This document shows, piece after piece, positions 10,647 through 20,759 of a stretch of 64,000 nt of DNA. Position 1 is the first letter of the stretch. Every line of letters begins with the position of its first letter. Source of the stretch: Enterobacter sp. RIT418 (GTDB lineage: Bacteria > Pseudomonadota > Gammaproteobacteria > Enterobacterales > Enterobacteriaceae); contig NZ_QBJD02000013.1 of the NCBI RefSeq assembly GCF_003057745.1, positions 1 through 64,000 of the forward strand. The letters run 5' to 3'. Under the pieces are notes generated by a model. The model did not search any database and was not told the DNA's origin. It saw only the letters and a list, made by a program, of their open reading frames with translations. The position numbers and the translations under genes are program-made.

Positions 10647-11000
10647 ATGCGCGTAAAAGTCTGTGCAGGGATCGTAGGGGCAGCGCTGCTGCTCGCGGGT
10701 TGTAGCTCCAGCAATGAGCTTTCGGCAGCGGGCCAGGGCGTTCGCTTTGTGGAAGATAAGCCGGGCAGCGAATGTCAGCTGCTGGGCACGGCAACCGGTG
10801 AGCAAAGCAACTGGCTGTCGGGTCAACATGGTGAAGAGGGCGGCTCTATGCGCGGCGCGGCGAATGCCCTGCGTAACCAGGCGGCAGCGATGGGCGGTAA
10901 CGTGATTTACGGCGTGAGCAGCCCAACGCAGGGTATGCTGTCCAGCTTCGTGCCAACCGCCAGCCAGATGAATGGCCAGGTTTATAAGTGCCCGAACTGA
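10647..11000 (+). CDS. yjeI: DUF4156 lipoprotein YjeI
   Basis: A 117-residue lipoprotein. The signal peptide ends in the lipobox LLAGC (lipidated Cys at about 18), followed by SSSN, suggesting outer-membrane sorting. The mature part matches the YjeI/DUF4156 family with a conserved internal Cys (SECQLLG) and a C-terminal YKCPN, which could pair in a disulfide. ATG at 10647 follows CGAGGAA. Function unknown; stands alone between groL and epmB. Confidence 0.93.
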   Translation: MRVKVCAGIVGAALLLAGCSSSNELSAAGQGVRFVEDKPGSECQLLGTATGEQSNWLSGQHGEEGGSMRGAANALRNQAAAMGGNVIYGVSSPTQGMLSSFVPTASQMNGQVYKCPN

Positions 11001-11009
11001 TTGCCTTTT

Positions 11010-11030
11010 CCCTCTCCCTGTGGGAGAGGG
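11010..11030. repeat. Intergenic palindrome between yjeI and epmB
   Basis: CCCTCTCCC and GGGAGAGGG form a 9-bp perfect stem with a 3-base loop between the convergent 3' ends of yjeI and epmB. It probably acts as a two-way terminator and belongs to the same dispersed family as 23441, 46518, 47339 and 63484. Confidence 0.75.
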
Positions 11031-11040
11031 TTAGGGGAAA

Positions 11041-12069
11041 CTAGCTCTGCCGCAGCTGTAAATCCAACGGCGTTTTACTCGGCTCGCCGCCGATCTCGCG
11101 TGCCAGCTTCGGCACCATATAGCCCGACACCAGCGTGAGCAGTTCGCGCATAATCTGCCGGGCTTCTTCATCCGTGACCATGAAATGCGCCGCGCCCTGT
11201 ACGCGATCCAGCACGTGCAGGTAATAGGGCATCACGCCCGCATCAAACAGGGCATTACTCAGGTCTGCCAGCACGCGGGCGCTATCATTCACTCCGCGAA
11301 GCAGAACGCTCTGGTTCAGCAGCGTCACGCCCGCTTTGCGCAGGCGCGCCATCGCCGCGCGAAAATCATCGTCAATTTCGTTCGCGTGGTTAATGTGGTT
11401 GACCAACAGCACCTGCAGGCGCGACTGCTCCAGGCGTGAAACCAGCCCGTCAGTGATACGCGCCGGAATGACAATCGGCAGACGGCTATGAATGCGCAGA
11501 CGCTTGATGTGCGGGATGGCCTCAAGCTGGGTCAGTAGCCAGTCAAGCTCACGATCTTTTGCCATCAGCGGGTCGCCGCCGGAGAAAATAATCTCATCCA
11601 GCTCGGGATGGGCGGCGATATAGTCCAGCGCGACCTGCCAGTTGCGCTTATTGCCCTGGTTATCCGCATACGGGAAGTGTCGGCGGAAGCAATAACGACA
11701 ATTTACCGCGCAGCCGCCCTTTACCAGCAGCAGGGCACGGTTGAGGTATTTGTGCAGCAAACCCGGCACCACGCTGTTTTGCTCTTCCAGCGGATCGGTG
11801 CTGTAACCCGGCGCAGTCACAAACTCATCCTGCGAGGTCAGCGTCTGTTTTAATAGCGGGTCGTTTGGGTTGCCCTTTTCCATGCGGGCAACAAACGCGC
11901 GGGGCACGCGCAGGGGGAAGAGGCGCTTTGCCTCACGGCCTGCGAGCCATTCTTGATGCTCATCCAGGTCTAAAAGATGCAATAATTCATCAGGACTGGT
12001 GATTACATCGGCAAGTTGCGATAACCAATCTTCTCTGGACGGGGTGTTTAGGGTTACAATATGCGCCAT
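11041..12069 (-). CDS. epmB: EF-P (R)-beta-lysine synthase EpmB (lysine 2,3-aminomutase)
   Basis: A 342-residue radical SAM, PLP-dependent enzyme that turns L-alpha-lysine into (R)-beta-lysine, the substrate EpmA attaches to EF-P. The radical SAM cluster motif is C120-x3-C124-x2-C127 ([14 protein letters not shown]), and the [11 protein letters not shown] region matches the aminomutase family. Length equals E. coli YjeK. It is divergent to its target efp with only 40 bases between the start codons, so their promoters must overlap. Confidence 0.97.
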   Translation of the reverse strand: MAHIVTLNTPSREDWLSQLADVITSPDELLHLLDLDEHQEWLAGREAKRLFPLRVPRAFVARMEKGNPNDPLLKQTLTSQDEFVTAPGYSTDPLEEQNSVVPGLLHKYLNRALLLVKGGCAVNCRYCFRRHFPYADNQGNKRNWQVALDYIAAHPELDEIIFSGGDPLMAKDRELDWLLTQLEAIPHIKRLRIHSRLPIVIPARITDGLVSRLEQSRLQVLLVNHINHANEIDDDFRAAMARLRKAGVTLLNQSVLLRGVNDSARVLADLSNALFDAGVMPYYLHVLDRVQGAAHFMVTDEEARQIMRELLTLVSGYMVPKLAREIGGEPSKTPLDLQLRQS

Positions 12070-12109
12070 TTTGTGGCTAAGCTACCAGTTAACAAATTTA
12101 GAGGGCCTT

Positions 12110-12676
12110 ATGGCAACGTACTATAGCAACGATTTTCGTGCTGGTCTTAAAATCATGATGGACGGCGAACCGTACGCGGTTGAAGCCAGTGAATTCGTGA
12201 AACCCGGTAAAGGCCAGGCATTTGCGCGCGTTAAGCTGCGCCGCCTGCTGACCGGCACCCGTGTAGAAAAAACCTTCAAATCTACTGATTCCGCTGAAGG
12301 CGCTGATGTTGTCGATATGAACCTGACTTACCTGTACAACGACGGTGAGTTCTGGCACTTCATGAACAACGAAACCTTCGAACAGCTGTCCGCTGACGCG
12401 AAAGCCATCGGCGATAACGCCAAGTGGCTGCTGGACCAGGCCGAGTGCATCGTGACCCTGTGGAACGGCCAGCCAATCGCGGTGACTCCACCTAACTTCG
12501 TTGAGCTGGAAATCGTTGAAACCGATCCAGGCCTGAAGGGTGATACCGCAGGTACTGGCGGCAAGCCAGCGACCCTCTCCACTGGCGCAGTGGTTAAAGT
12601 TCCACTGTTCGTTCAGATTGGCGAAGTGATCAAAGTGGATACCCGCTCCGGCGAATACGTATCCCGCGTGAAGTAA
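12110..12676 (+). CDS. efp: Elongation factor P
   Basis: A 188-residue EF-P with three beta-barrel domains (KOW-like N-domain, two OB domains). It binds between the P and E sites and rescues ribosomes stalled at consecutive prolines. Lys34 (VKPGKGQ), the residue lysylated by EpmA with beta-lysine from EpmB, is conserved. The ATG at 12110 is preceded by GAGGG. Both modification genes lie in this window, which supports a working modified EF-P. Confidence 0.99.
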   Translation: MATYYSNDFRAGLKIMMDGEPYAVEASEFVKPGKGQAFARVKLRRLLTGTRVEKTFKSTDSAEGADVVDMNLTYLYNDGEFWHFMNNETFEQLSADAKAIGDNAKWLLDQAECIVTLWNGQPIAVTPPNFVELEIVETDPGLKGDTAGTGGKPATLSTGAVVKVPLFVQIGEVIKVDTRSGEYVSRVK

Positions 12677-12734
12677 TTTACGCAATGATTTAAGGCGCAG
12701 CGCCCGCTGCGCCTGATTTATGCAGGCAGGGAAG

Positions 12735-12866
12735 ATGACACGTACCGTTAAAATTCTGCTTCTGTTGGCGCTCTCTGGCGCGCTCCTTTCCGGGTGCAAC
12801 ACCGCGCGCGGCGTGGGTGAAGATATCCAGGATCTGGGCCATATCATTTCGCATGCAGCCAGTTAG
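12735..12866 (+). CDS. ecnA: Entericidin A (small lipoprotein)
   Basis: A 43-residue lipoprotein with a signal peptide and lipobox LLSGC (Cys at 20), then the entericidin core NTARGVGEDIQDLG. EcnA is described as the antidote partner to the bacteriolytic EcnB. It is preceded by GGGAAG and lies 58 bases after efp. The next gene, ecnB, is a clear paralogue: both share [10 protein letters not shown]. Too short for usual ORF cut-offs but a strong family match. Confidence 0.93.
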   Translation: MTRTVKILLLLALSGALLSGCNTARGVGEDIQDLGHIISHAAS

Positions 12867-12917
12867 TTTCTTCTATTTATCCTAAAAACTCTTCCTTTTC
12901 CGTCAAACGGCGCGATC

Positions 12918-12942
12918 TTGTCTATTCTTATATTGCTATACA
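12918..12942 (+). promoter_or_regulatory. Candidate ecnB promoter (sigma-S type -10)
   Basis: CTATACA at 12936-12942 has the C before the -10 that favours RpoS; TTGTCT lies 13-14 bases upstream, which is short for sigma-70. ecnB of E. coli is RpoS-dependent in stationary phase, so this fits but is not proven. Confidence 0.45.
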
Positions 12943-12974
12943 CAAAACAACTCTGGCTATAAAAGGAAGATATT

Positions 12975-13121
12975 ATGGTTAAGAAAACAATTGCGGCGAT
13001 CTTTTCTGTTCTGGTGCTCTCTTCAGTGCTGACTGCATGTAATACCACGCGCGGCGTGGGCGAAGATATCTCCGACGGTGGTAATGCTATTTCTGGTGCA
13101 GCGACCAAAGCTCAGAACTAA
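12975..13121 (+). CDS. ecnB: Entericidin B (small toxic lipoprotein)
   Basis: A 48-residue lipoprotein nearly identical to E. coli EcnB. The signal peptide has lipobox LTAC (Cys at 22), followed by [26 protein letters not shown] in two short pieces that form an amphipathic helix. EcnB is a bacteriolytic lipoprotein induced in stationary phase. ATG at 12975 has AAGGAAG upstream. It is convergent with the LuxR-type regulator gene at 13167. Confidence 0.95.
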   Translation: MVKKTIAAIFSVLVLSSVLTACNTTRGVGEDISDGGNAISGAATKAQN

Positions 13122-13132
13122 TGAAGCAGAGG

Positions 13133-13161
13133 CGGTACGGCGTATTACTTTCACCGTACCG
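13133..13161. terminator. Hairpin between ecnB and the LuxR-type gene
   Basis: CGGTACGG (13133-13140) pairs with CCGTACCG (13154-13161) around a 13-base loop, between convergent genes. There is no good T run, so terminator activity is uncertain. Confidence 0.45.
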
Positions 13162-13166
13162 TCAAT

Positions 13167-13760
13167 TCACACCTCTTGCAGAGATAAAAATGGCGAAAAG
13201 CGCGTGTCCATATGCAGCTTCATGCGGATATTACGCTTATAGGTATAAACCGTTTTTCCATTGATACTCAAATGGCTAGCGATTTTCTGATTGCTTGCCC
13301 CTTCCATCCACAGCGTAAGCACTTTCTCTTCCTGACGCGTAAGCAGCGGTGCGGCGATTTTCGGGATTTCCACGCTTGCGTAGGCGGTTAACGCATCGCT
13401 TATCGCCGTGGCCAGCCCCTCAAGGTCAACGCGCTTCATTAGAGAAGACCAGATCGGATATTGCTTTAAATACTCCGTCATACCCTGCTCTTCGCCCGAC
13501 TGCAGTAAAATAAACGGCACGGTTTCACTGGCGATGAGCAAAGATGAGAGCTGATGGAGATGATGAATATCGTGTCTGAAACCGTATAGGTCAGCAATGA
13601 CCAGCGTGGGTTTCCATTGCAGAAGATGCTCTCTGGCAAGGATGAGGTTATTCAGTCCGGTCACGACAAAGTCGTCAGGAAACAAACCAGAATGATTGAG
13701 CCATGCTTCAAAACCCGTCCGGGTGAAGTGACAACGGTCAATCAAAAGAATTTTGAACAT
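13167..13760 (-). CDS. ecnR: LuxR-type regulator, EcnR/EntR-like, with degenerate receiver domain
   Basis: A 197-residue protein with an N-terminal receiver-like half (about 1-125) and a C-terminal LuxR helix-turn-helix (about 138-190: LLTRQEEKVLTLWMEGASN..., then IASHLSINGKTVYTYKRNI). The start LLIDRCHF has only one acidic residue where receivers usually have a pair, although an Asp in VIADLYG may stand at the phosphorylation position. This resembles BglJ/FimW-type pseudo-receiver regulators. In Citrobacter freundii a regulator named EcnR/EntR sits at this spot beside the entericidins, so I use that name; K-12 lacks it. It is convergent to ecnB, and no sensor kinase is nearby. Confidence 0.72.
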   Translation of the reverse strand: MFKILLIDRCHFTRTGFEAWLNHSGLFPDDFVVTGLNNLILAREHLLQWKPTLVIADLYGFRHDIHHLHQLSSLLIASETVPFILLQSGEEQGMTEYLKQYPIWSSLMKRVDLEGLATAISDALTAYASVEIPKIAAPLLTRQEEKVLTLWMEGASNQKIASHLSINGKTVYTYKRNIRMKLHMDTRFSPFLSLQEV

Positions 13761-13950
13761 ATCGTATTCGCAGTCGGCTAATGGTTTGGCTTCCTGCCAT
13801 CAGAAAGCACACCATCATAGGGAAGTCCGATGAGTGATAAAAGGCTGAACTCCGCGGCATACTGCGGCTATTTCTTGCCTTAACGCACAAAATACAAAAG
13901 CGTTGAAAAAAAATTGTGCACTGACCAAAATAAGCCTCTGCATCTCAGCC

Positions 13951-13994
13951 TTACGGGACGACCCGTAAGTGCTTCATTCATCGGGGACGGCCCC
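13951..13994 (+). promoter_or_regulatory. Guanidine-II (mini-ykkC) riboswitch
   Basis: Two hairpins each carry the ACGR loop: TTACGGG-ACGA-CCCGTAA (13951-13968) and GGGG-ACGG-CCCC (13983-13994), 14 bases apart. The second ends about 16 bases before the AAGGAG of sugE. This is the class II guanidine riboswitch layout, which raises translation when guanidinium is bound. The rest of the 13761-14022 gap holds no gene. Confidence 0.93.
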
Positions 13995-14022
13995 AGCTAA
14001 CGTAAACGTTAAGGAGCCTGAT

Positions 14023-14340
14023 ATGTCCTGGATTGTTCTTTTCATCGCCGGTTTGCTCGAAGTGGTATGGGCAATTGGCCTGAAATACACGCACGGCTTT
14101 ACCCGCCTGACGCCAAGCGTCATCACCGTTACCGCGATGATCGTCAGCATCGTGATGCTCTCATGGGCAATGCGAACCCTGCCTGTGGGAACGGCCTACG
14201 CCGTCTGGACGGGAATCGGTGCGGTAGGGGCAGCGATAACGGGGATTCTCCTGCTAGGTGAATCCGCGAGCCTGGCGCGTATTGCCAGCCTCGCGCTGAT
14301 TGTCGCGGGAATTATTGGGCTGAAGCTCAGCACGCATTAA
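14023..14340 (+). CDS. sugE: Guanidinium exporter SugE/Gdx (SMR family)
   Basis: A 105-residue four-helix small multidrug resistance protein. Glu13 in LLEVVWA is the coupling residue of the family, and the [20 protein letters not shown] start marks the Gdx subtype that exports guanidinium in exchange for protons. It works as an antiparallel dimer in the inner membrane. The start at 14023 follows AAGGAG; an upstream frame extension would run through the riboswitch and is rejected. Its stop codon overlaps that of blc on the other strand. Confidence 0.96.
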   Translation: MSWIVLFIAGLLEVVWAIGLKYTHGFTRLTPSVITVTAMIVSIVMLSWAMRTLPVGTAYAVWTGIGAVGAAITGILLLGESASLARIASLALIVAGIIGLKLSTH

Positions 14341-14867
14341 TGTGGCTGTTTCACCCAGATAAGTTTTGATACATCAAACCCTTGCCGGGTCGCGACGTCG
14401 AGCATTTGCTGCTTCATTTCCGCTGAAATGGTTGGCGTGCGTGAGAGGACCCACAGATAGTTGCGATCCGGCCCGCAAACCAGCGCGTGGCGATACTCCC
14501 TGTCCAGCGCGATGACGTTATAGCCCCCATAGAACGGACCAAAGAATGACACTTTCAACGCCGCGCGGTGAGGATCGCCGGTAAAATACGCCTGGCCCAC
14601 CGACTGCTGCCACATCGCGCGATCGGGGTTATATCCCCGGTTTACCACCTGAATACCCCCGTCATCCATTGAGCTGTAATTTGCCGTGACTTTCTCCAGG
14701 CCGCGCTCGAAGCGGTGATCGAAGCGGGCGATCTCATACCAGGTACCGAGGAAGCGCTGTGCGTCGAAATTGCTTACGACGGTCACGCCGGGAGGTGGGG
14801 TAGGTGAACTGCAGGCAACCACTAAAAACGCGGCCGTCACCGCAGCGATAACAGGCAAAATGCGCAT
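14337..14867 (-). CDS. blc: Outer-membrane lipocalin Blc
   Basis: A 176-residue bacterial lipocalin lipoprotein. The signal peptide ends in a VVAC lipobox (Cys at 19). The lipocalin motif [16 protein letters not shown] (about 46-61) is complete. It binds lysophospholipids and is thought to help maintain the outer membrane under stress, as in E. coli where it is RpoS-dependent. Convergent with sugE with overlapping stops. Confidence 0.96.
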   Translation of the reverse strand: MRILPVIAAVTAAFLVVACSSPTPPPGVTVVSNFDAQRFLGTWYEIARFDHRFERGLEKVTANYSSMDDGGIQVVNRGYNPDRAMWQQSVGQAYFTGDPHRAALKVSFFGPFYGGYNVIALDREYRHALVCGPDRNYLWVLSRTPTISAEMKQQMLDVATRQGFDVSKLIWVKQPH

Positions 14868-14941
14868 AGCGTTTCCTTACTGTTTTTTTTGTTAAGTGTA
14901 GATGACGGCAAGGAAAACGGGGATGTAGTGCGGTGAGTTTC

Positions 14942-14966
14942 GCCGGGTGGCGTAGCGCCACCCGGC
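14942..14966. repeat. REP-like palindrome after ampC
   Basis: GCCGGGTGGCG and CGCCACCCGGC form a perfect 11-bp stem with a 3-base loop, six bases past the ampC stop. Its sequence is of the REP type; it probably also ends ampC transcripts. Confidence 0.75.
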
Positions 14967-14972
14967 AATGTT

Positions 14973-16121
<1,149 letters not shown>

Positions 16122-16197
16122 TTATCTTCCGTAAGGGTATGTCTGGAGTATGTCCGGGCCCATAAGACGAGCGTAGTCTGTGGGATTTGACTGCGCC

Positions 16198-16220
16198 TGA
16201 CAAACGGTTAAATTTAGCAG
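16198..16220. promoter_or_regulatory. AmpR-binding region between ampC and ampR
   Basis: In the 132-base divergent gap, the stretch from TGACAAACGG to TTTAGCAG resembles the AmpR operator of Citrobacter and Enterobacter ampC-ampR regions, which overlaps the ampR promoter and activates ampC. Confidence 0.6.
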
Positions 16221-16250
16221 TAGCTGTTAATTTTTCTAACGGATAAACCC

Positions 16251-17126
16251 ATGACCCGCAGCTATATCCCCCTTAATTCGCTGCGCGCCTTTGAAGCGGC
16301 GGCGCGACACCTGAGCTTCACGCATGCGGCCATTGAGCTTAATGTGACGCATTCGGCCATCAGCCAGCACGTAAAGGCGCTGGAACAGCATCTTAACTGC
16401 CAGCTGTTCGTGCGCGTGTCGCGCGGCCTGATGCTCACTACCGAAGGAGAAAATTTACTGCCGGTGCTGAACGACTCGTTCGATCGCATTGCCGGGATGT
16501 TGGATCGTTTTGCTAATCACCAGGCACAGGAGAAGCTAAAAATCGGCGTGGTGGGCACCTTTGCGACCGGGTATTTATTTTCGCGGCTGGAGGCGTTTCG
16601 CCGCCGCTACCCGCACGTCGATCTTCAGCTTTCCACCCACAACAACCGCGTCGATCCGGCGGCGGAAGGGCTGGATTATACGATCCGCTACGGCGGCGGC
16701 GCGTGGCACGGCACCGAAGCCATCTATCTTTGTCCCGCACCGCTGTCTGCGCTGTGTACGCCGACAATCGCTGCCGGGCTGCACTCTCCCGCTGATATGC
16801 TGAAGTTTACCCTGCTGCGCTCCTACCGCCGCGACGAGTGGGCCGCGTGGATGCAGGCGGCAGGCGAGCATCCCCCGTCACCCACGCACCGGGTTATGGT
16901 GTTTGATTCGTCAGTGACGATGCTGGAGGCCGCGCAGGCCGGGGCAGGGATCGCGATGGCGCCCGTCGATATGTTCACCCATTTGCTGAACAGCGAGCGT
17001 ATCGTACAGCCGTTTGCGACGCAGATAGACCTCGGCAGCTACTGGCTCACGCGCCTGCAGTCGCGTGCCGAAACGCCTGCTATGCGGGATTTTGCGCAAT
17101 GGCTGGTGGGGACGATGCAGAAATAA
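16251..17126 (+). CDS. ampR: LysR-family regulator AmpR
   Basis: A 291-residue LysR regulator. The N-terminal winged helix-turn-helix is at about 7-65 (LNSLRAFEAAARHLSFTHAA, SAISQHVKALE), followed by the cofactor domain. It activates ampC when anhydro-muropeptides accumulate and represses when UDP-MurNAc-pentapeptide is bound. It sits between ampC and frdD, exactly as in Enterobacter cloacae and C. freundii, and separates frd from ampC, which overlap in E. coli. Confidence 0.97.
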   Translation: MTRSYIPLNSLRAFEAAARHLSFTHAAIELNVTHSAISQHVKALEQHLNCQLFVRVSRGLMLTTEGENLLPVLNDSFDRIAGMLDRFANHQAQEKLKIGVVGTFATGYLFSRLEAFRRRYPHVDLQLSTHNNRVDPAAEGLDYTIRYGGGAWHGTEAIYLCPAPLSALCTPTIAAGLHSPADMLKFTLLRSYRRDEWAAWMQAAGEHPPSPTHRVMVFDSSVTMLEAAQAGAGIAMAPVDMFTHLLNSERIVQPFATQIDLGSYWLTRLQSRAETPAMRDFAQWLVGTMQK

Positions 17127-17149
17127 AAGGCCCGCCGGACGGCGGGCCC
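17125..17149 (-). terminator. frd operon terminator (shared with ampR)
   Basis: GGCCCGCC / GGCGGGCC with a 4-base loop and TTTT on the minus strand, between the ampR stop and the frdD stop (convergent). Confidence 0.88.
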
Positions 17150-17155
17150 GATCGG

Positions 17156-17515
17156 TCAGATCGTTACGACGGCAATCAGCGTCACGACGGTCAGGATCGT
17201 TGCCAGACCGTAGAAGACCCACTTGCCGTTCGGCACGTGGATTTTCAGATCGTGCATCGCATGGTGAATGCGGTGCAGGCCTAACCACAGCGGCAGGACG
17301 ATCATCAGGAAGATGAACACGCGGCCAATAAAGCTGCTCGCAAACGCCAGCACGCGCTCATAGCTCAGCGCATCGCCCGGGAACAGCCCCAGCGGCAGCA
17401 TAATACCGACCAGCAGAATAATGACCGGCGCAACGATGGCGCTCCACATGCCGCCTGCGCCAAACAGGCCCCAGAAGACCGGCTCGTCTGAACGTTTTGG
17501 ATTTGGATTAATCAC
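17156..17515 (-). CDS. frdD: Fumarate reductase membrane anchor FrdD
   Basis: A 119-residue, three-helix anchor subunit of quinol:fumarate reductase. With FrdC it binds menaquinol and holds FrdAB to the inner membrane. The GTG start at 17515 has AAGGAG seven bases upstream and gives the E. coli length; the frame is open further upstream. The sequence is close to E. coli FrdD. It is last in frdABCD, ten bases after frdC. Confidence 0.97.
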   Translation of the reverse strand: MINPNPKRSDEPVFWGLFGAGGMWSAIVAPVIILLVGIMLPLGLFPGDALSYERVLAFASSFIGRVFIFLMIVLPLWLGLHRIHHAMHDLKIHVPNGKWVFYGLATILTVVTLIAVVTI

Positions 17516-17525
17516 AGTCGTCTCC

Positions 17526-17921
17526 TTACCAGAACAGTGCGACAAACAGAATGACCACAGTGACCAGAATCGTCACTCCCCATAACCCTTTAATCACCGG
17601 CTCTGGCCCCATTTTCTCGCCTTTTACGATGATGTTTGCCGCTTTTGGCGCCAGTTCAAACCAGGTTTTGGTATGAAGCAGCGCTGCCGCGAGCACGATC
17701 AGGTTCAGAATTACGATGATGGGGTTTTGCAGGAAACCGACAAAGTTCGCCCAGGTTTCCGGACCGTGCTTGAGGGCGAAAACGCCGTACATCAGCTCAA
17801 GACTGAACCAGACCGCCGGTACCGCCGTGCCTTCACGCAGCATATAGAAGCGATAAAACGGCAGTTTTTTCCACCAGGTGGACGGCATCGGCCGCACGTA
17901 GGCTTTGCGTTTAGTCGTCAT
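17526..17921 (-). CDS. frdC: Fumarate reductase membrane anchor FrdC
   Basis: A 131-residue anchor subunit with three membrane helices (about 30-50, 65-90, 108-130). Two tandem ATG codons occur; the second (17921) is preferred because AAGGAG is then six bases away, and it matches the family start MTTKRK. It participates in menaquinol binding with FrdD and FrdB. Confidence 0.97.
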   Translation of the reverse strand: MTTKRKAYVRPMPSTWWKKLPFYRFYMLREGTAVPAVWFSLELMYGVFALKHGPETWANFVGFLQNPIIVILNLIVLAAALLHTKTWFELAPKAANIIVKGEKMGPEPVIKGLWGVTILVTVVILFVALFW

Positions 17922-17931
17922 CATGCACTCC

Positions 17932-18666
17932 TTAGCGTGGTTTCAGGGTAGCGATAAGAAAGTCTTTCGAGCTTTCTACTTTTCCCTGCTGAATAGCGGC
18001 GGCCGGATCGACATGCTTTGGACACACTTCGGAGCAATAGCCCACAAAAGTGCAGCTCCAGACGCCGTTCTGGCTGTTAAGCTGCGCCATACGTTCTTTT
18101 TTGCCGTGGTCGCGGCTGTCTTCGTTATAGCGGTGCGCCAGGGTGATCGCCGCCGGGCCGATGAACTCTTTGTTCAGGCCGAACTGCGGACATGCGGCGT
18201 AGCACAGGCCGCAGTTGATGCAGCCGGAGAACTGATGGTATTTCGCCATCTGCGCAGGCGTTTGGGTGTTTGGGCCCTGATCCGGGGTTCGCGGGTTGCC
18301 AATGATGTACGGCTTAATCGCCTCCAGGCTCTCAATAAAGTGGGTCATATCGACCACCAGATCGCGCTCAATCGGGAAGTTGCCCAGCGCTTCAACCTTG
18401 ATGCCCTTGGTGTATTCGCGCAGGAAGGTTTTACACGCCAGCTTCGGTACTTTATTGACCATCATGCCGCAGGAGCCGCAGATCGCCATGCGGCAGGACC
18501 AGCGGTAGCTCAGGTCCGGCGCCAGGTTATCTTTAATGTAGCCGAGCGCGTCCAGCAGGGAGGTTTGCTCGTCATAAGGCACTTCATAGAAAGCGCTGTG
18601 CGGTGCCGTATCCACTTCCGGGTTGTAGCGCACCACTTCCACTTTCATTTTTTGCATCTCAGCCAT
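17932..18666 (-). CDS. frdB: Fumarate reductase iron-sulfur subunit FrdB
   Basis: A 244-residue subunit that passes electrons from quinol to the flavin. Cys58, Cys63 and Cys66 ([11 protein letters not shown]) belong to the 2Fe-2S site. The [12 protein letters not shown] and later GYCSEVCP regions bind the 4Fe-4S and 3Fe-4S clusters. Its start overlaps the frdA end by 8 bases, so translation is probably coupled. Confidence 0.98.
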   Translation of the reverse strand: MAEMQKMKVEVVRYNPEVDTAPHSAFYEVPYDEQTSLLDALGYIKDNLAPDLSYRWSCRMAICGSCGMMVNKVPKLACKTFLREYTKGIKVEALGNFPIERDLVVDMTHFIESLEAIKPYIIGNPRTPDQGPNTQTPAQMAKYHQFSGCINCGLCYAACPQFGLNKEFIGPAAITLAHRYNEDSRDHGKKERMAQLNSQNGVWSCTFVGYCSEVCPKHVDPAAAIQQGKVESSKDFLIATLKPR

Positions 18667-20449
18667 TCGCCGTCTCCTTCTTCTCGGCTGCTTCCGCTTC
18701 TGCCCCGTACACGCGCTTCGCCGGCGGCAGCGTCGTGATTTTCACATCGCTATAGTCCAGGCGCGTAGTGCCGTCCGCATCGCGGTAAGCGAGGGTGTGC
18801 TTGAGGAAATTGACGTCGTCACGCTCGGTACAGCCTTCGTCCAGACGCTGGTGCGCCCCGCGAGACTCTTTACGCGCCAGCGCCGAGTGCGCCATACATT
18901 CGGCGACGTTCAGGCCGTGGCCCAGCTCGATGGTGTACAGCAGGTCGGTGTTGAACACGCTTGACGTATCGGTAATACGCACGCGCTTGAAGCGCTCCTG
19001 CAGCTCTGCCAGCTTGTCGACGGTTTTCTGCATCAGCTCTGGCGTACGGTAGATGCCGCAGCCCTCTTCCATCGACATGCCCATCTCGTCGCGGATCTTC
19101 GACCAGTTTTCGTTGCCTTCCTGGTTCACCAGGTCTTTCAGGCGTTTTTCAACGTCGGCGACCTGAGCGTCCAGCGCGGCGCCGTTGGCTTCACCCGCGG
19201 TTGCAGCACGCTCCATCGCGCGCTCGCCCGCCATGCGGCCAAAGACCACCAGTTCTGCCAGCGAATTGGAACCCAGGCGGTTGGCACCGTGCAGGCCAAC
19301 AGAAGAACACTCGCCCACGGCGAACAGCCCTTTAATGCGGGTTTCGCACTGCTGGTCGGTTTCGATACCGCCCATGGTGTAGTGTGCGGTTGGGCGCACT
19401 GGAATCGGCTCTTTGACCGGATCGACGCCCACGTAGGCTTTCGCCAGCTCGCAGATGAACGGCAGGCGCTCCAGCAGTTTTTTCTCGCCCAGATGGCGCA
19501 GATCGAGGTAAACCACGTCGCCGCGCGGGGTGGAAATGGTGTTGCCCTTACGCCATTCGTGCCAGAAGGCCTGAGACACTTTGTCGCGCGGGCCAAGCTC
19601 CATGTACTTGTTCTTCGGCTCGCCGAGCGGCGTTTCCGGCCCCATGCCGTAATCCTGCAGATAGCGATAGCCGTCTTTGTTGACCAGAATACCGCCTTCG
19701 CCGCGGCAGCCTTCCGTCATCAGAATGCCCGAACCCGGCAGGCCGGTCGGGTGATACTGAACAAATTCCATGTCGCGCAGCGGTACGCCGTGGCTCAGCG
19801 CCATCCCCATGCCGTCACCGGTCACGATGCCGCCGTTGGTGTTGTAGCGATACACGCGTCCCGCGCCGCCCGTCGCCATCACCACCGCGTTTGCGCGGAT
19901 CTGGACTAACGTGCCTTCCATCATGTTCATCGCCACCAGGCCGCGCGCATGGCCCTCATCCTCCAGAATATCGAGGACAAAGTGTTCGTCGAAGCGCTGA
20001 ATTTGCGGGAACTGAAGGGAGGTTTGGAACAGGGTATGCAGCATGTGGAAGCCGGTTTTATCGGCGGCGAACCAGGTGCGTTCAATCTTCATCCCGCCGA
20101 AGCGGCGAACGTTGACGCTGCCGTCCGGACGGCGGCTCCACGGGCATCCCCACTGCTCGAGCTGGGTCATTTCCGTTGGGCAATGATGCACGAAATAATC
20201 AACGACATCCTGTTCGCAAAGCCAGTCGCCTCCGGCAACCGTGTCGTGGAAATGGTATTCGAAGCTGTCATGATCCTGCGCAACGGCGGCGGATCCTCCT
20301 TCTGCCGCAACGGTGTGGCTGCGCATAGGATAGACTTTAGAAATCAATGCGATTTTAGCGTTGGGATTAGCTTGCGCTGCGGCGATCGCAGCACGTAATC
20401 CCGCACCGCCAGCGCCTATAACGGCAAGATCGGCTTGAAAAGTTTGCAC
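18659..20449 (-). CDS. frdA: Fumarate reductase flavoprotein subunit FrdA
   Basis: A 596-residue catalytic subunit that reduces fumarate to succinate in anaerobic respiration. The N-terminal nucleotide-binding [11 protein letters not shown] (about 12-22), His45 (SHTVAAEGG) for covalent FAD, and the [10 protein letters not shown] active-site strand are all present. It is the first gene of frdABCD, preceded by an FNR-like site. Together with AspA and DcuA in this window it completes a route from aspartate to succinate. Confidence 0.98.
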   Translation of the reverse strand: MQTFQADLAVIGAGGAGLRAAIAAAQANPNAKIALISKVYPMRSHTVAAEGGSAAVAQDHDSFEYHFHDTVAGGDWLCEQDVVDYFVHHCPTEMTQLEQWGCPWSRRPDGSVNVRRFGGMKIERTWFAADKTGFHMLHTLFQTSLQFPQIQRFDEHFVLDILEDEGHARGLVAMNMMEGTLVQIRANAVVMATGGAGRVYRYNTNGGIVTGDGMGMALSHGVPLRDMEFVQYHPTGLPGSGILMTEGCRGEGGILVNKDGYRYLQDYGMGPETPLGEPKNKYMELGPRDKVSQAFWHEWRKGNTISTPRGDVVYLDLRHLGEKKLLERLPFICELAKAYVGVDPVKEPIPVRPTAHYTMGGIETDQQCETRIKGLFAVGECSSVGLHGANRLGSNSLAELVVFGRMAGERAMERAATAGEANGAALDAQVADVEKRLKDLVNQEGNENWSKIRDEMGMSMEEGCGIYRTPELMQKTVDKLAELQERFKRVRITDTSSVFNTDLLYTIELGHGLNVAECMAHSALARKESRGAHQRLDEGCTERDDVNFLKHTLAYRDADGTTRLDYSDVKITTLPPAKRVYGAEAEAAEKKETANG

Positions 20450-20759
20450 GACATTCCTCCAGATTGTTGTTATTTCGCAACCCGATGACCTAAAGGTAGT
20501 TCATCCGCCCAAAGGGACGATTGCGAAAGCGTTTCCACTGCTCCTTTATGGGTAAAGGAGTATAACCGCGCGGATGTGAGGGAAATTTGACGTGTTCGAT
20601 TTTTTTGCGGTTCTGTGCGGTGATTTATCATCATGATTGATGGATTACGTCACATAATTTTCGGGATATATGAAATAGTCGCTTTTACTGCGCAAAATTT
20701 GTCTCTGCCCACGCTTACGAGTAGACTGCGTGCCCTTGTCTGACATCGGAGAAAAACTC
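20450..20759. promoter_or_regulatory. frdA / epmA divergent control region
   Basis: A 310-base gap between the divergent starts of frdA and epmA. It contains the FNR-like site at 20586-20599 and AT-rich sequence around 20585-20700. I see no RNA gene or further coding sequence. Confidence 0.6.
20586..20599 (-). promoter_or_regulatory. FNR-like site of the frd promoter
   Basis: TCGAA-N4-TCAAA on the minus strand resembles the FNR site of the E. coli frd promoter (TCGAT-N4-TCAAA) and stands about 140 bases before frdA. It is imperfect, so confidence is moderate. Confidence 0.5.

Noticed and set aside
17127..17155. frdD-ampC overlap and attenuator as in E. coli
   Set aside because: ampR separates the operons here; the hairpin serves the convergent ends of ampR and frdD.
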